From the NCBI RefSeq assembly GCF_900700375.1, contig NC_041726.1, forward strand, positions 16,181,239-16,245,238: 64,000 bases of DNA, read 5' to 3'. The number at the start of each line of letters is the position of its first letter. Within the stretch, counting starts at the first letter, position 1. The notes beneath the pieces are model-generated. The model was not told where the DNA came from and made no database searches. It saw nothing but the letters and a program-made list of their open reading frames with translations. The position numbers and the translations under genes are program-made. Below are positions 1-12,479 of the stretch, in pieces. This DNA comes from Denticeps clupeoides. Taxonomy: Eukaryota > Chordata > Actinopteri > Clupeiformes > Denticipitidae.

Positions 1-613
1 TTAGACCGTACAATCTGCCTTTAAAAAAAGCCAGGGTTCTTCCAATCCTAAAGAAACACACTGCTGATCCTACATACATCAACAACTACAGACCAGTTTC
101 CCTCCTCTCTTTACTTTCTAAAATCCTTGAGCGCTGTGTCTACAATCAGCTATCACTTCATCTGTCACAGAACAAGCTCCTGGATCCTAACCAGTCTGGT
201 TTCAGAACAACTCATTCTACAGAGACTGCCCTTCTGGCTGTTACCGAGCAGCTACATGCCAGATTGGCTAAACTGTCATCAGTTCTTATTCTCCTTGACC
301 TTTCTGCAGCATTTGACACAGTTAACCACAAGACTCTCTTGTCAATCCTGAAGAGGCTTGGAATTCAGGGCTCAGCATGGCAGTGGTTTGCTTCCTACCT
401 TGATGAGCGATCTTACCAAGTGACTTGGAAAGGATCCACCTCTGCCTCACGTAGACTCTCCACTGGTGTCCCTCAAGGCTCAGTGCAAGGTCCTCTCCTT
501 TTCTCCCTCTACAGGAGATCACTTGGTGAGGTCATTTCCTCACATGGATTATCCTACCACTGCTATGCCGATGACACACAACTCCTCTTCTCCTTTCCTC
601 CCTCTGATCTACA

Positions 614-780
614 AGGTGGTAGTAGCCTAGTGGGTAAGACACTCGCCTGTGAACCAGAAGACCCGGGTTCAAATCCCACTTACTACCATTGTGTCCCCAG
701 GGGGGACTATCCCTGTAAATACTGATTGTAAGTCGCTCTGGATAAGGGCGTCTGATAAATGCTGTAAATGTAAATGTAAA
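614..780 (+). mobile_element. tRNA-derived SINE (type A) inside the LINE
   Basis: The head contains tRNA A and B box-like sequence, including GGTTCAAATCCCA. The tail carries a hairpin-forming CGCTCTGGATAAGGGCG followed by AAATGTAAATG repeats. The same tail design occurs at the 3' end of L2-clade LINEs, which suggests mobilisation by such a LINE. Other copies lie near 8,563, 30,527 and 63,690. Confidence 0.85.
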
Positions 781-1448
781 ATGCTTTGTCCCATATAGGT
801 TACATGCTGCTTCCAAAATCTCTGCATGTCTAACCGACATCTCATCTTGGATGGCAGCCCATCATCTCAAACTCAATCCCACCAAAACTGAACTAATATT
901 AATTCCAGCAGATTCTTCACCACATCAGGATCTTGCTATTTATCTGGACAACTCACAGCTCTGTCCTTCTACAACAGCCCACAACCTTGGAGTAACAATA
1001 GACAACTCTCCTTCTTGACTCACATCAGCAGTCTTTCTCGCTCATGTAGATTCCTTCTCTACAATATCAGACGAATCCGTTCTTATCTGTCAACACAGGC
1101 CACCCAGATACTGGTTCAGTCCTTAGTAATCTCACAACTGGACTACTGTAGCTCCCTTCTAGCTGGTCTACTTCTATGTAACATCAGACCTCTACAACTC
1201 ATACAAAATGCAGCAACACGACTGATCTTTAACCTTCTGTAATTCTCCCACACCACCCCTCTGCTACGTTCCCTCCACTGGCTCCCAGTAGCTGCATGCA
1301 GGTTCAAAATACTGATGCTGGCCTACAAAGCCAAACAAGGAGTAGCACCATCCTACCTCACAGCCCTAATTACACCTCGCACTGCACCTCGTATACTCCG
1401 AGCCTCCAGTACTGCTCGCCTGGTCCCCCCATTGCTAAAGGTAAAAGG

Positions 1449-1766
1449 TGTCACGTCCATGCAGGCATGACGCGGCAGGTGTACGGAGAGGAGGACGAAG
1501 AGTGATGAGGAGACGAGGAATGAAGGACGTTATCACCTGACATCACGAAACAGGGTTTTAATGGTGAATCACAGGACAGGGGAGACATCCGAGACGTTGA
1601 CAGTGGTGACCACGGAACATAACGTTAAAGACCTGACGGCGAACAGAAACTAACAGGGCAGCTTTATACATTTGACACAGTTGAGAACGATTAGGGAACA
1701 TTACACAGGACAACAGTGAAACTCCGGTCCGGATCCAGTCACCCCTTTTCGGACCGGATTGTGACA
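1449..1766. mobile_element. LTR-like solo element, short
   Basis: A 318-bp insert in the LINE begins TGTCACG and ends GTGACA. It is bounded by the direct repeat AAAGG on both sides. TG...CA termini and a 5-bp target repeat fit a solo LTR. A small inverted-repeat element is not excluded. It holds no coding capacity and is a fossil. Confidence 0.45.
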
Positions 1767-1903
1767 AAAGGAAGACACTCATCTAGACTCTGCTCCGTCT
1801 TGGCCCCTCGGTGGTGGAATGAACTTCCCCTTAAAGTCAGAACAGCTCAGTCACTGAGTATTTTCAAATGCCAAATGCCTTAAATGTAAATGTCAATGTA
1901 AAG

Positions 1904-2990
1904 ACAGTATGGACTTCTGCAACGGGAGGTGTCCCGCTTCTTCAAACGCCTGTGAAGATCCTGCTGCTGCTGCACCTGCCCTGCATGTCCTTAGACTGTT
2001 ACAACGAGCCCAAAAGAGAGACCCACCCACTATGTGAGCCTTGAAAACCTTCAACTGCACATACAACCACACGCACATACAAACACTGTCAAAACTAGCA
2101 AGGATGAAACTCTCTCACTGCAGTGAGAAGAGGACACCAGAATCAGCCGTAACGAGACAGACTGCAGCGGACTGGCTGACCGCTGGCACGACCTGTACAA
2201 GTAACTGAGAGGTAAGTAGGTAGGTAAGTATGGTAAGTATTCATAAGACTTGATGTAATTGATGTGATGTCTGGATGTTGATGTGTGTAGTTCTGGTAAC
2301 ATGGTAGCACAGTGTAATTGTTTGGATATATTTGATATAGGTCGTCCAGTTAAGGTAAAAATTTTTTAGTTATAATGAGGAATATTTATTTATAAATATA
2401 TATTTTCCCCCTTGAAGGATTGCCATCTTGTCATGGTCAGGAGGTTTGTGTGCCTCAGTGACCCTAAGCTCAGTCTTCAGGTGGGACACCCAAGTTGGAA
2501 AGTTTGGAGAGGCTGGACAATCCAAGTGTAATCCAATTACATGACAAAAACTGTTATCCAGAGGACCCAACCCCACTCATTTCCTGACTCCATTGCCACC
2601 ATGTGGCCCCTTTACGTTTCTGTCTACCCCCTCATATGCCTGTCTAAAAGCAGCCCTGGGTCCAGTCAATGTCCTTGCAGAAATCACACTACCGCAACTA
2701 CTCCTGTTTGAACACAATTCTCTCCTCTACTTCTAGTGTTTCAGTAGAAGTATCTCTTGTTTTTACTATTTTTCTTTGTATGTATGTGCCCTCTATAGTT
2801 ATTGACACCATATATAAAAATTAGATATTATATAACTTGTGATGTCACAGTGCTCCTGGTTTTCAAATGTCGAGGTCCTGTGCTTTGTCACCCCACTTGG
2901 CATGACTGCACACAGCATTATAATGATTTCAACAGAATAAGATAATTTCATTTAAGTACTTATAATGGCAAGCAAACACACAGTGGGTAA
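1904..2990. repeat. Start of long direct repeat, unit 1; no gene
   Basis: From CAGTATGGACTTCTGCAACG onward this block matches 16,763-17,600 with small gaps. It includes a stretch at about 2,115-2,150 that recurs at 8,408-8,438, and a block at 2,410-2,900 of dispersed-repeat character. I see no gene here. Confidence 0.6.
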
Positions 2991-3758
2991 GGAAGGTATT
3001 AATTTTTCACATCTTTGTTATATTGCAGTCATTTGCAATTTTTTTTCCTCATTAATGTACACACAGGGCACCATATTGATTGAAAATCACAAAATTCTTG
3101 ACATTTTTGCAGATTGCATATGGTCCTAAGTATTCAGACCCTTTGCTTAATATTTAGTAGAAGCACCATTTTGATCTAATACAGCAATGAGTCTTTTTGG
3201 GAAAGATGCAACATGTTTTTCATATCTGGATTTGTGGATCCTCTCCAGTTCTGGCAGGTTGGATGGTAAACGTTGGTGAACAGCCCTTTTTAGGTCTTTC
3301 CAGATATTTTCATTTGGGCATTGGCTCTGGCCTGGCCATTCAAGAACATTCACAGAGTGGTTTTGAAACTACTTCATAATTTTAGCTGTGTACTTAGGGT
3401 CATTGTCTGTCTTGTTGGAAGCTAAACCTTCGGCCCAGTCTGAGGTCCTGAGCACTCTGGAGAAGGGGTTTTGTCCGGGATTTCCCCTGTACTTGGCCGC
3501 ATTCATCTTTCCCCTCGATTGCAACCAGTAGTCCGGTCTCTGCAGCTCTGGAGCCACAGTGATCTTTGGGTTCTTATTTACATCTCTCACCAAGGCTGTA
3601 GGAAGGGTTCTGGTAGTCCCAAATGTCTTCCATTTAAGGTTTATGTAGGCCACTGTGCCCTTAAAAACCTTAAGTGCAGCAGACTTTTTGGGCCACAATT
3701 CTGTCTGAGCTCTTCAGGCAGTTCTTCTGACCTCATTTGCTCTGACGTGCATTGTGAG

Positions 3759-4881
3759 TGTCGGGACCGTAAGATTACTTAATGCTCCCACTTTGTCCAC
3801 CCCAGACACAGGCAACATGCAAAGTATAATTCAAACAGTACACTTTATTTGTTGTTTAAATAAAAATCAGACAAAATGCGAATTGTCAAACCGGAATTGT
3901 TCACACGTCGGTCTCCAAGCGCTCCACTCCACAGCTGCGCCGGATCACAGTGGTGGCCTAGCGGTTAAGGAATCAGCCCCGTAAACAGATGGTTGCTGGT
4001 TCGAATCCCGACCCGCCAAGGTGCCACTGAGCAAAGCACAGTCCCCACACACTGCTCCCCGGGCGCCTGTCACAGCTGCCCACTGCTCACTCAGGGTGAT
4101 GGGATAAATGCAGAGGACAAATTTCACTGTGTGCACCGTGTACTGTGCTGCTGTGTATCACATGTGACAATCACTTCACACTTTACACTTATCACGCAGT
4201 CCAGGATCCCGCGAACACGCCCACGTCGCCCTCCGGAATGCTCGGCAACAAGCTCCGCCCAGTTCCCGACCAGGCAACAAGCTCCGCCCAGTTCCCGACC
4301 AGGCCGTATGAATGAAAACGTAACAAGAGTAGGCACCGTTCCACTCAGTCCACGCTTCCTTCTTTCGTCGGACGTCGTCGCAACCCAAACACCGTCGGGC
4401 TGCTAGATGGAATGATTCAGGTCCACATACAATAACGCGTTAACCGGAAATGACAACTCCGACGTCCCTTTGCGGGGTACTTAGCTCGCGTTGTCGGTTA
4501 CTGGCGGTAGCGCCGCTGGCCGCTCCGCCCTCCACTACGCCCCGGTCCCGGTCCGGCGTCTGGTCGCGTCGCCACCGTTGCCACTGGTGACGTCTCGAGT
4601 CCCGGTTCCTCGTCACCGTTCTCTCCGCCCCCCTCACGATGCAATGAGGGCCCTATTTATAAGGCATACAAACCTACCCACAACCAATACCCAGTCTCCA
4701 CCAATTAGTCCATCAGAGTCATTGAAAACCAGGCTGATTCAACACACCAGTCCCTGGTAGGAACATAGCCGGTTATTATTAGTGTTCATTTAGTCCAGGA
4801 CCCATTAAATGAGCACCAGTCAGTAAAACCCAAGACACATTACAGCCAATAACACCATACTACAAGCCGCTGTACTTGACA
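3759..4881. mobile_element. Solo LTR-like element, 1.1 kb, unit 1 only
   Basis: The insert begins TGTCGGG and ends TTGACA, between two copies of TGAG. Unit 2 at about 19,060 keeps the uninterrupted sequence, so the borders are clear. TG...CA ends with a 4-bp target repeat fit a solo LTR, perhaps Gypsy-type. It contains a CG-rich second half and a nested SINE. It is a fossil younger than the kinase duplication. Confidence 0.55.
3949..4190 (+). mobile_element. tRNA-derived SINE (type B)
   Basis: The tRNA-like head reads GTGGCCTAGCGGTTAAGG, with a B box GGTTCGAATCCC. The body runs through ACACACTGCTCCCCGGGC to a tail of CACTTCAC type. It is nested in the LTR-like element. Relatives lie at 9,369, 9,745, 24,427, 25,350, 35,893, 47,041 and 58,905. 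Confidence 0.85.
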
Positions 4882-5323
4882 TGAGCTGTATGGTCTTATA
4901 TAGACTGGTGTGTGGCTTTTCCAATCAAACACAGCAGGACTCAAATAAAGCTATAGAACCATCTCAAGGATGATAAGAAGAGATGGACAGCACCTGAGTT
5001 AAATATATGACTGTCGCAGCAAAGGGTCTGAATACTTAGGCCCATGTGATGTTTCAGTTTTTCTTTGTTAATAAATCTGCAAAAATGTCAACAATTCTGT
5101 GTTTTTCTGTCAATATGGTTGTAGTGGGAGTCCACTGGCAATACATCTGGGGGTCCATCAAAATGCCATTTTAAATCCAATCTTCCTGTTTCACACAACT
5201 GTACCCAGTTGTACCCTGACAGATTTAATGCATCCATGACAGGCCTCAATAACGTAAGCATCCAGCAACAAATACAATATTTTGTCCACATTTATTATAT
5301 TATGTACATCTTTTTCACCACAT

Positions 5324-7466
<2,143 letters not shown>

Positions 7467-7499
7467 AATCAAAAAGTAGCAGGAATGAAAACTAGTCGC

Positions 7500-8110
7500 T
7501 ATCACTTTTCTTCTTGACAAAAAAACATTTTCTTAAATAAATAGATTAATAAATAGCAAGCTGCGTTAAAGAAGCTCTTGTTAAAGAAGTTAAAGAAGCT
7601 CTTGACCAATAAGAATAAACGTAGCTTAAAAAAGTTAATATAGTAAACAAATAAATACATTTATGAATAGCAAACTGCGTTAAAGAAGCTTAGTTTTCTT
7701 GACCAATAAGAATAAATGTAGCTTAATGGCGTCATGACATAATCAGCAAATCAGCAAGCTGCATAGTTAGGTTAGGTGACCAATAAGAACAGAATTCATG
7801 TAAAATAAAAGTATTATACACAAATCAGTTTCATTTTAACGAAGTTAATATACTAAACATTTCTAGTGCATTATGTTTACTATTTAAAATGCTGGGTGTT
7901 CTGTTTCGGATGTTGTTGTACATTTAAGTTTTACCAAAATTACTATCTGTGTGAATGATGCATGTCTCTCTGTCGCCACCCAGCGGCGGACGTTGAGAAC
8001 AACCACAACGAGAGGAATGGACTGACGTCCTCAGCAGTAGCCACGGCGCTCGTTTCCGTCCTTAACCTGCTGCTCACACAGCGCGTCTACCAATAAAACA
8101 GTAAAACAAT
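7500..8110 (-). promoter_or_regulatory. CCAAT-repeat upstream region of kinase copy 1
   Basis: Three GACCAATAAGAA blocks (about 7,600, 7,700 and 7,779) lie among repeats of GTTAAAGAAGCTC and GCAAACTGCG. Further upstream is a CG-richer patch near 7,975-8,090. CCAAT is the NF-Y binding core. The position just upstream of the kinase start suggests a promoter. The transcription start was not located. Confidence 0.45.
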
Positions 8111-8562
8111 ATCATACATGTATCAATGGAACTTCTCGCAAAACACACACAAACAGAAATAAAAGTGACTGCGTCTCAGTTTTTTTTCTCACTTTTTTCT
8201 TGCTTTTATTCCACGGCCAGTGACATCGTTGTGTTCGAAATTTCTAAACAGAAATCGTAGCTGAATCTAAGGAGTCAGACGGGACTATTGAGCTGCGATT
8301 GATGTGATGATTGAAACCAGGAGAGAACAGCGAGGAGAACCTAGAGATCCAGGAATCGTCGTCCAGCACGAGATCAGAGCGAGAAGAAATGATGAGAGCG
8401 GCTTGGCTGCAGTGAGAAGAGGACACCAGAATCAGCAGCGTACTTATTTCTTAGTGTGTTTTACAAGAAGTTTCATTGATACATGTATGATATTGTTTTA
8501 CTGTTTTACTTGGTGTCCATTACCTGTCCATTACATAGAAAGCATAGAAAGAAGTGGTCTAT
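8111..8562. other. Duplicated non-coding block upstream of the kinase
   Basis: It matches 22,291-22,690 closely. It contains a poly-T run and a short open frame on the reverse strand (8,244-8,426) present in both copies, which I do not recognise. After about 8,490 copy 1 lacks roughly 0.9 kb that copy 2 keeps. Confidence 0.5.
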
Positions 8563-8731
8563 GTCAGACGCCCTTATCCAGAGCGACTTACAATCAGTAT
8601 TTACAGGGACAGTCTCCCTGGAGCAACTTAAGGTTAAGTGTCTTGCTCAGGGACACAATGGTAGTAAGTGGGATTTGAACCCGAGTCTTCTGGTTCACAG
8701 GCCAGTGTCTTACCCACTAGGCTACTACCAC
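8563..8731 (-). mobile_element. tRNA-derived SINE (type A), reverse
   Basis: Reverse complement of the type A SINE: the hairpin tail (CGCCCTTATCCAGAGCG) comes first and the tRNA-like head last, ending in CCTAGTGGG reversed. It sits where unit 1 lacks about 0.9 kb relative to unit 2. Confidence 0.85.
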
Positions 8732-8734
8732 CTT

Positions 8735-9368
8735 TTAATTAGATAATGTAACCAATGCTGGACAATTTTTGTATAGTTTTGAAAAATAACGCAAATCAAA
8801 TTTTTTCTCGGAATACTGCTGAACGCAAACCTGATTTTTTCCACTTTTCAGGATTGGTGCAAGTAGTAGAGTACATGCTGAGCCCCAGTGAACCAGTAGT
8901 GGCCTAGAATACCACTCTTTTGTTCCATCACTGCTTATGAGACATGTGCTCAGGAAACTACTTAGAATTCTTGAGTGTGTGCTTATTCCTTGACCTTATT
9001 GATCTACTTATTTTCTGCAAATGTGGGCAGTGCTTTACGAACGTATCTCTGGCATGGCCAGGCGTGGTTAGACTTCCCTGGAAGAAAGTCTATGTGGCCA
9101 GAAATGATAAATGTTTTGTTAACTACTGCTTATGAAAGAGTTCAGAGATGGTCCAGCCTGTCTAAAAAGCTTGGTGTCATATCCAGTGAGCACACAGTGA
9201 ATCCCTTCACAGAGAAGTGGTTCAGTGTCTCCAACAAGTCCTGGAGAAAGACAGGGGTGATATCACCACCACCCACCTTAAACTGGATTACTGACTGGTC
9301 GCAAACGTCACAGAAAAACAAAACTGCCTTCAGTCCCCTGTTCAGGCAAATTGTTGCGAGGGCGGCGG
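8735..9368. other. Duplicated block without a recognised gene
   Basis: It matches 23,610-24,426, except that unit 1 lacks about 200 bp present at 23,890-24,090. An open frame at about 9,090-9,380 is conserved in unit 2, but I recognise no protein, and it runs into a SINE. Confidence 0.5.
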
Positions 9369-9590
9369 CGGTGGTGGTCTAGCGGTTAAGGAAGCGGCCC
9401 CGTAATCATAAGGTTGCCGGCTCGAATCCTGGTCTGCCAAGGTGCCACTGAGCAAAGCACCATCCCCACACACTGCTCCCCGGGCGCCTGTTATGGCTGC
9501 CCACTGCTCACTCAGGGTGATGGGTTAAATGCAGAGGACAAATTTCACTGTGTCCTGTGCTGCTGTGTATCACAAGTGACACCTTTAGGT
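9369..9590 (+). mobile_element. tRNA-derived SINE (type B)
   Basis: The head GTGGTCTAGCGGTTAAGG, the B box-like GGCTCGAATCCTGG and the standard type B body are present. The unit 2 counterpart (24,427) has its middle replaced by LINE sequence. Confidence 0.8.
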
Positions 9591-9744
9591 ATTTTACCTT
9601 CCTCTTAGGCAGTGTCAGCTCCTGGGATCTGTAATCCAGAACACCAACAAACTGCATGTCCACAAGCACCTTAATAGGAGAAAATTATTTTGAACTCCGC
9701 ACTTCAACACTGATATTGTGAAACATATCCATTTTAAAAAGTGA

Positions 9745-9937
9745 AAGTTATACACAGCATAGCACATGGTGACAACAAAATGTGTCCTCTGGATTTAACC
9801 TGGCAGCCATGAAAGTGGCCCAGGGTGCAGAGTGTGGGGACAGTATCTCCATCAAGGGGACCTCAGTGGCACCTTGGTGGTTCGGGATTTGAACCCGAAC
9901 ACCCTTCCACATTCTTATCCGCTAGGCCACCACTGGA
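9745..9937 (-). mobile_element. tRNA-derived SINE (type B subtype), reverse
   Basis: Reverse-strand type B relative: GATTTGAACCCGAAC is the reversed B box and CCGCTAGGCCACCACTG the reversed head. It converges with the SINE at 9,369. The unit 2 copy is at 25,350-25,555. Confidence 0.8.
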
Positions 9938-10490
9938 CAAGGATTCATCTGGTGGTCTCTTCAATGGACTCTGGAGGTGGTCTGGTGCTTGATTCAATGC
10001 CTCAGAGAGAACAAACAGAAGCAGCGGCAGATGGTGGAATTGTATGACCAATGCTGAAATGTGTGGTTATAGTGGTACATTTGTGCAAGTGGCCCGGTAC
10101 CCTAACTAGAACAGCCTAACTAATGTAAATTGAACACTGTCTGTGCTTGACTGTGTAATAAAGTGGACTTAGTAATTGACACTGTGTCTGGGATTTTAAC
10201 AGCAGGCCAGAGTAAACAGATGTGTTTTCAGTTTGGATTTAAACACTGTTGCTGTGTCTGAGTCCCGAACACTGACCGGCAGGCCGTTCCATAACTGCGG
10301 AGCTCTGTAGGAGAAGGATCTGCTCCCAGCTTCTGAATCAGATATTTTCCTACTGATCATTTTCTAACCACTTTTCTTTTTTAAAGGAGCATATTGAAGC
10401 TAAACTGTCCTCACCGCCTCAGTAAACTGCAGACTCTCCCACAGGGGGATGTAGAACTGTTTCGCACGCCTGCACGCCTGCCTGAATTGG
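9938..10490. repeat. Dispersed-repeat block, partly duplicated
   Basis: The part 9,940-10,090 recurs at 26,038-26,190. The stretch 10,150-10,345 has the wording of a common fish dispersed repeat (AGACAGATGTG-like and GTCCCGAACACTGA). I see no gene. Confidence 0.4.
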
Positions 10491-10499
10491 TTTGAGGGA

Positions 10500-10860
10500 G
10501 GCTTGGGTAAACGTATTGCTTTGCTTTCATATATCTTCTAGTCTTGTTTTTGCCGGGTCTCTGCAGTCTTGTTTCCAAACTCATTGTACTCGTATAGTGA
10601 CAAGCGTTGTGTATCTCATGCAGATAACGCAGTTAACATGGAATTTATTTCAATTTTATGCCGCAGTTTGCTGGCTTCTTCTTCTCTGGGAACTGCTGGC
10701 CGCTAAGATTGTACAGCTTCTTACACGACGTCACTTATCGGACGAGCAGCGGCACCTTGCCATGGCGCGCCTTCGGGTCGGTGGCAGGCAGACAGATGTT
10801 GCTCGTGAACTTGGTGTGTCTCAAAGTGTCACCAGCAGACAGATTCAGTCATTCCACGGA
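10500..10860 (+). pseudogene. Transposase helix-turn-helix fragment, unit 1
   Basis: A forward frame reads RRHLSDEQRHLAMARLRVGG, then QTDVARELGVSQSVTSR. This is a helix-turn-helix of the type found at the N-terminus of Tc1/mariner-like transposases. The frame ends soon after and no catalytic domain follows, so it is a fragment. A second copy is at 28,265-28,570. The superfamily call is tentative. Confidence 0.5.
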
Positions 10861-10899
10861 CTATATCTTTATTTATATTTAATACATTTAAACTACAAA

Positions 10900-12470
10900 A
10901 GCATAAATCAGTAAACAGCCAAAAGAAAAAAAAATCTCTGCACTGGAATATGGAATGTAAAACTGAATAGGTCACACAGATGTTTTTAAAGAATGTACAT
11001 GAAGTGAACGCAGAGACAACATGTATCATTTGTCACTACTTTCTTACTCGACATAAAGCAAATAGGCCCATTTTGTCCATAACATTTCCTAAAAAATTGC
11101 ACATTCTGATTTGAACCGAAGGAAATGTTTAATTCAGAAACAATTGTAACTCTTGTAAGGAAAATTTAAATTCAGAAACAATTAAAATTTGTGAGGGCTT
11201 CTTTCCGATTCTCTCCCTGCTTGAAACTGGTGAAATTTTGTAGCAGCCGTAGAGTAGTGGCGACGCGATTGAAAGAGGAAATTACGTCATTTTGCGTATG
11301 CGCATTCCGAAGAACTGATTACACACAAACTACAAATCCCCAAAAACAGTGCGAACTTTTACTGACAAACTGACCTCCTCACACGTGACGCTCTGGTGAC
11401 ATTGAAACACGAAAAAATAACTTCGAGCTGTTTCACAACCCAATTGCCGTATATAGCGCTTTTTACAATGTACGTTGTCACAAAGCGACTACCGATAGAA
11501 CAGCGCTCAAAGCCCCAAGTGAGTATTGCCTTCATTTCAGCAGTATGTTACAGAGATGGTTGCAATGAGGGTTTTTATATATTAATATTTTACAACAATT
11601 ACAATGATTAAGATAATTATTGAATAGGAAAACCTCAATGATTCCCAGAAATGAATCGTTCAGAAAGCTTTGCTGTGATTGGCTGCAAATTCATGTAATT
11701 CAAGCGTAAACAGAATTGAACGGTCACTCGCTGAACTCTTGCTGGTGAGACGTTCGTGTGAACGTCTCACACGAGCGCCGACAATCCCGACAAACCTTCA
11801 TCACTTCAAGAAGATCTTCATCTACAGCGACGATGCTCCTCCCCTTCTGGAGACGCCGGCGGAATATAATCAGGCGAGGAGCGGCTCAGAAAGAGAAAAT
11901 ATCCGGCATGAGGGCTTTAGTTTTCTATACAGAAAAAAATGTCCTCAGAAAAAAGTGAAAACGCTGCAGTTCTAATCAAGATGAAGTAAAATATGAAAGA
12001 GTGAATTGTTTAGCGTCTGCTATTTGTGCTGGGTCAGTGGAGAGCTGGAGCAGCTCCGGATTAGCGTGTGTGCAGCTAAAAAAAAACAGAGAAACCTGTA
12101 GCGGTTCCATACTGACAATTTATTTAGTCTTCAGGCTCCAGCAGGCGCGTTTTGAGACGCTGTTACTGCGAGCTGTATTCTCCACTCACACAGAAAACAG
12201 TAGCGCCGCCTTGTGGCGATGTTGCAAGGTGCAGTAACTCTTACAAGTGACTGAATTATCAAGTTCGACGTGACGTCGTGCAGCAGTGAAACACAAAATT
12301 CTGTGGATATTCGTGGATTTGTAAGATATAAAAAGTCATTGACTAGTGGAGCATTTGAGCAGCAAAAATAAATGTCCCAGGATTAAAATACTGTCATATT
12401 TTGGTCAGGAAGTCAGGAGTAGCAGAGAAGTATGAAGTGTATTAATTTCATTTTAGAAAGGCTAAAACTA
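10900..12470. other. Promoter-like duplicated block, no recognised gene
   Basis: It matches 28,600-29,940 plus 31,610-31,780 at high similarity. It holds a NRF1-like palindrome relic near 11,297 (TATGCGCATTCCG), the phrase ACTACAAATCCCC near 11,326, and several short open frames I cannot assign. It may be an orphan promoter and 5' exon of a lost gene, or part of an unidentified repeat. Confidence 0.4.
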
Positions 12471-12479
12471 GAAAGGCTA

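Larger units (their letters stand above)
1..1903 (+). mobile_element. L2-clade LINE copy, broken by two insertions
   Basis: Forward reading frames give a reverse-transcriptase core with [20 protein letters not shown] and CYADDTQLLF (about 264-610). After a SINE insertion come the thumb region and C-terminal part (about 830-1,440). The element ends in an AT-rich tail near 1,900. Part of the protein resumes at about 1,775 after an LTR-like insert. The copy is 5'-truncated by the window edge, and its frame is interrupted, so it is dead as read. The family assignment rests on the AFDTV and YADD wording typical of fish L2 LINEs. A related copy at 15,108-16,762 begins the second long repeat. Confidence 0.85.
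3070..5120 (-). mobile_element. Tc1-like DNA transposon, unit 1 copy
   Basis: Inverted ends of about 50 bp lie near 3,070-3,115 and 5,076-5,120. The reverse strand encodes transposase pieces: an N-terminal segment with WKTFGTTRTLP (about 3,600) and a C-terminal segment with VLEWPGQSQCPNENIWKDLK (about 3,290-3,350), ending in GASTKY. The catalytic middle is missing, so it is a deleted, inactive copy. A 1.1-kb LTR-like element sits inside it. The same Tc1 copy is present in unit 2 (17,690-19,310), so it predates the duplication. Confidence 0.75.

Noticed and set aside
614-690. tRNA gene call on SINE heads (also near 3,950, 9,370 and 35,900)
   Set aside because: The A and B boxes are present but the acceptor stems do not pair, and each continues into a SINE body and tail.
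11679-11975. Open frame of 98 codons as a gene
   Set aside because: Its start is not kept in the unit 2 copy, and the two frames differ by frame changes, so coding conservation is not supported.
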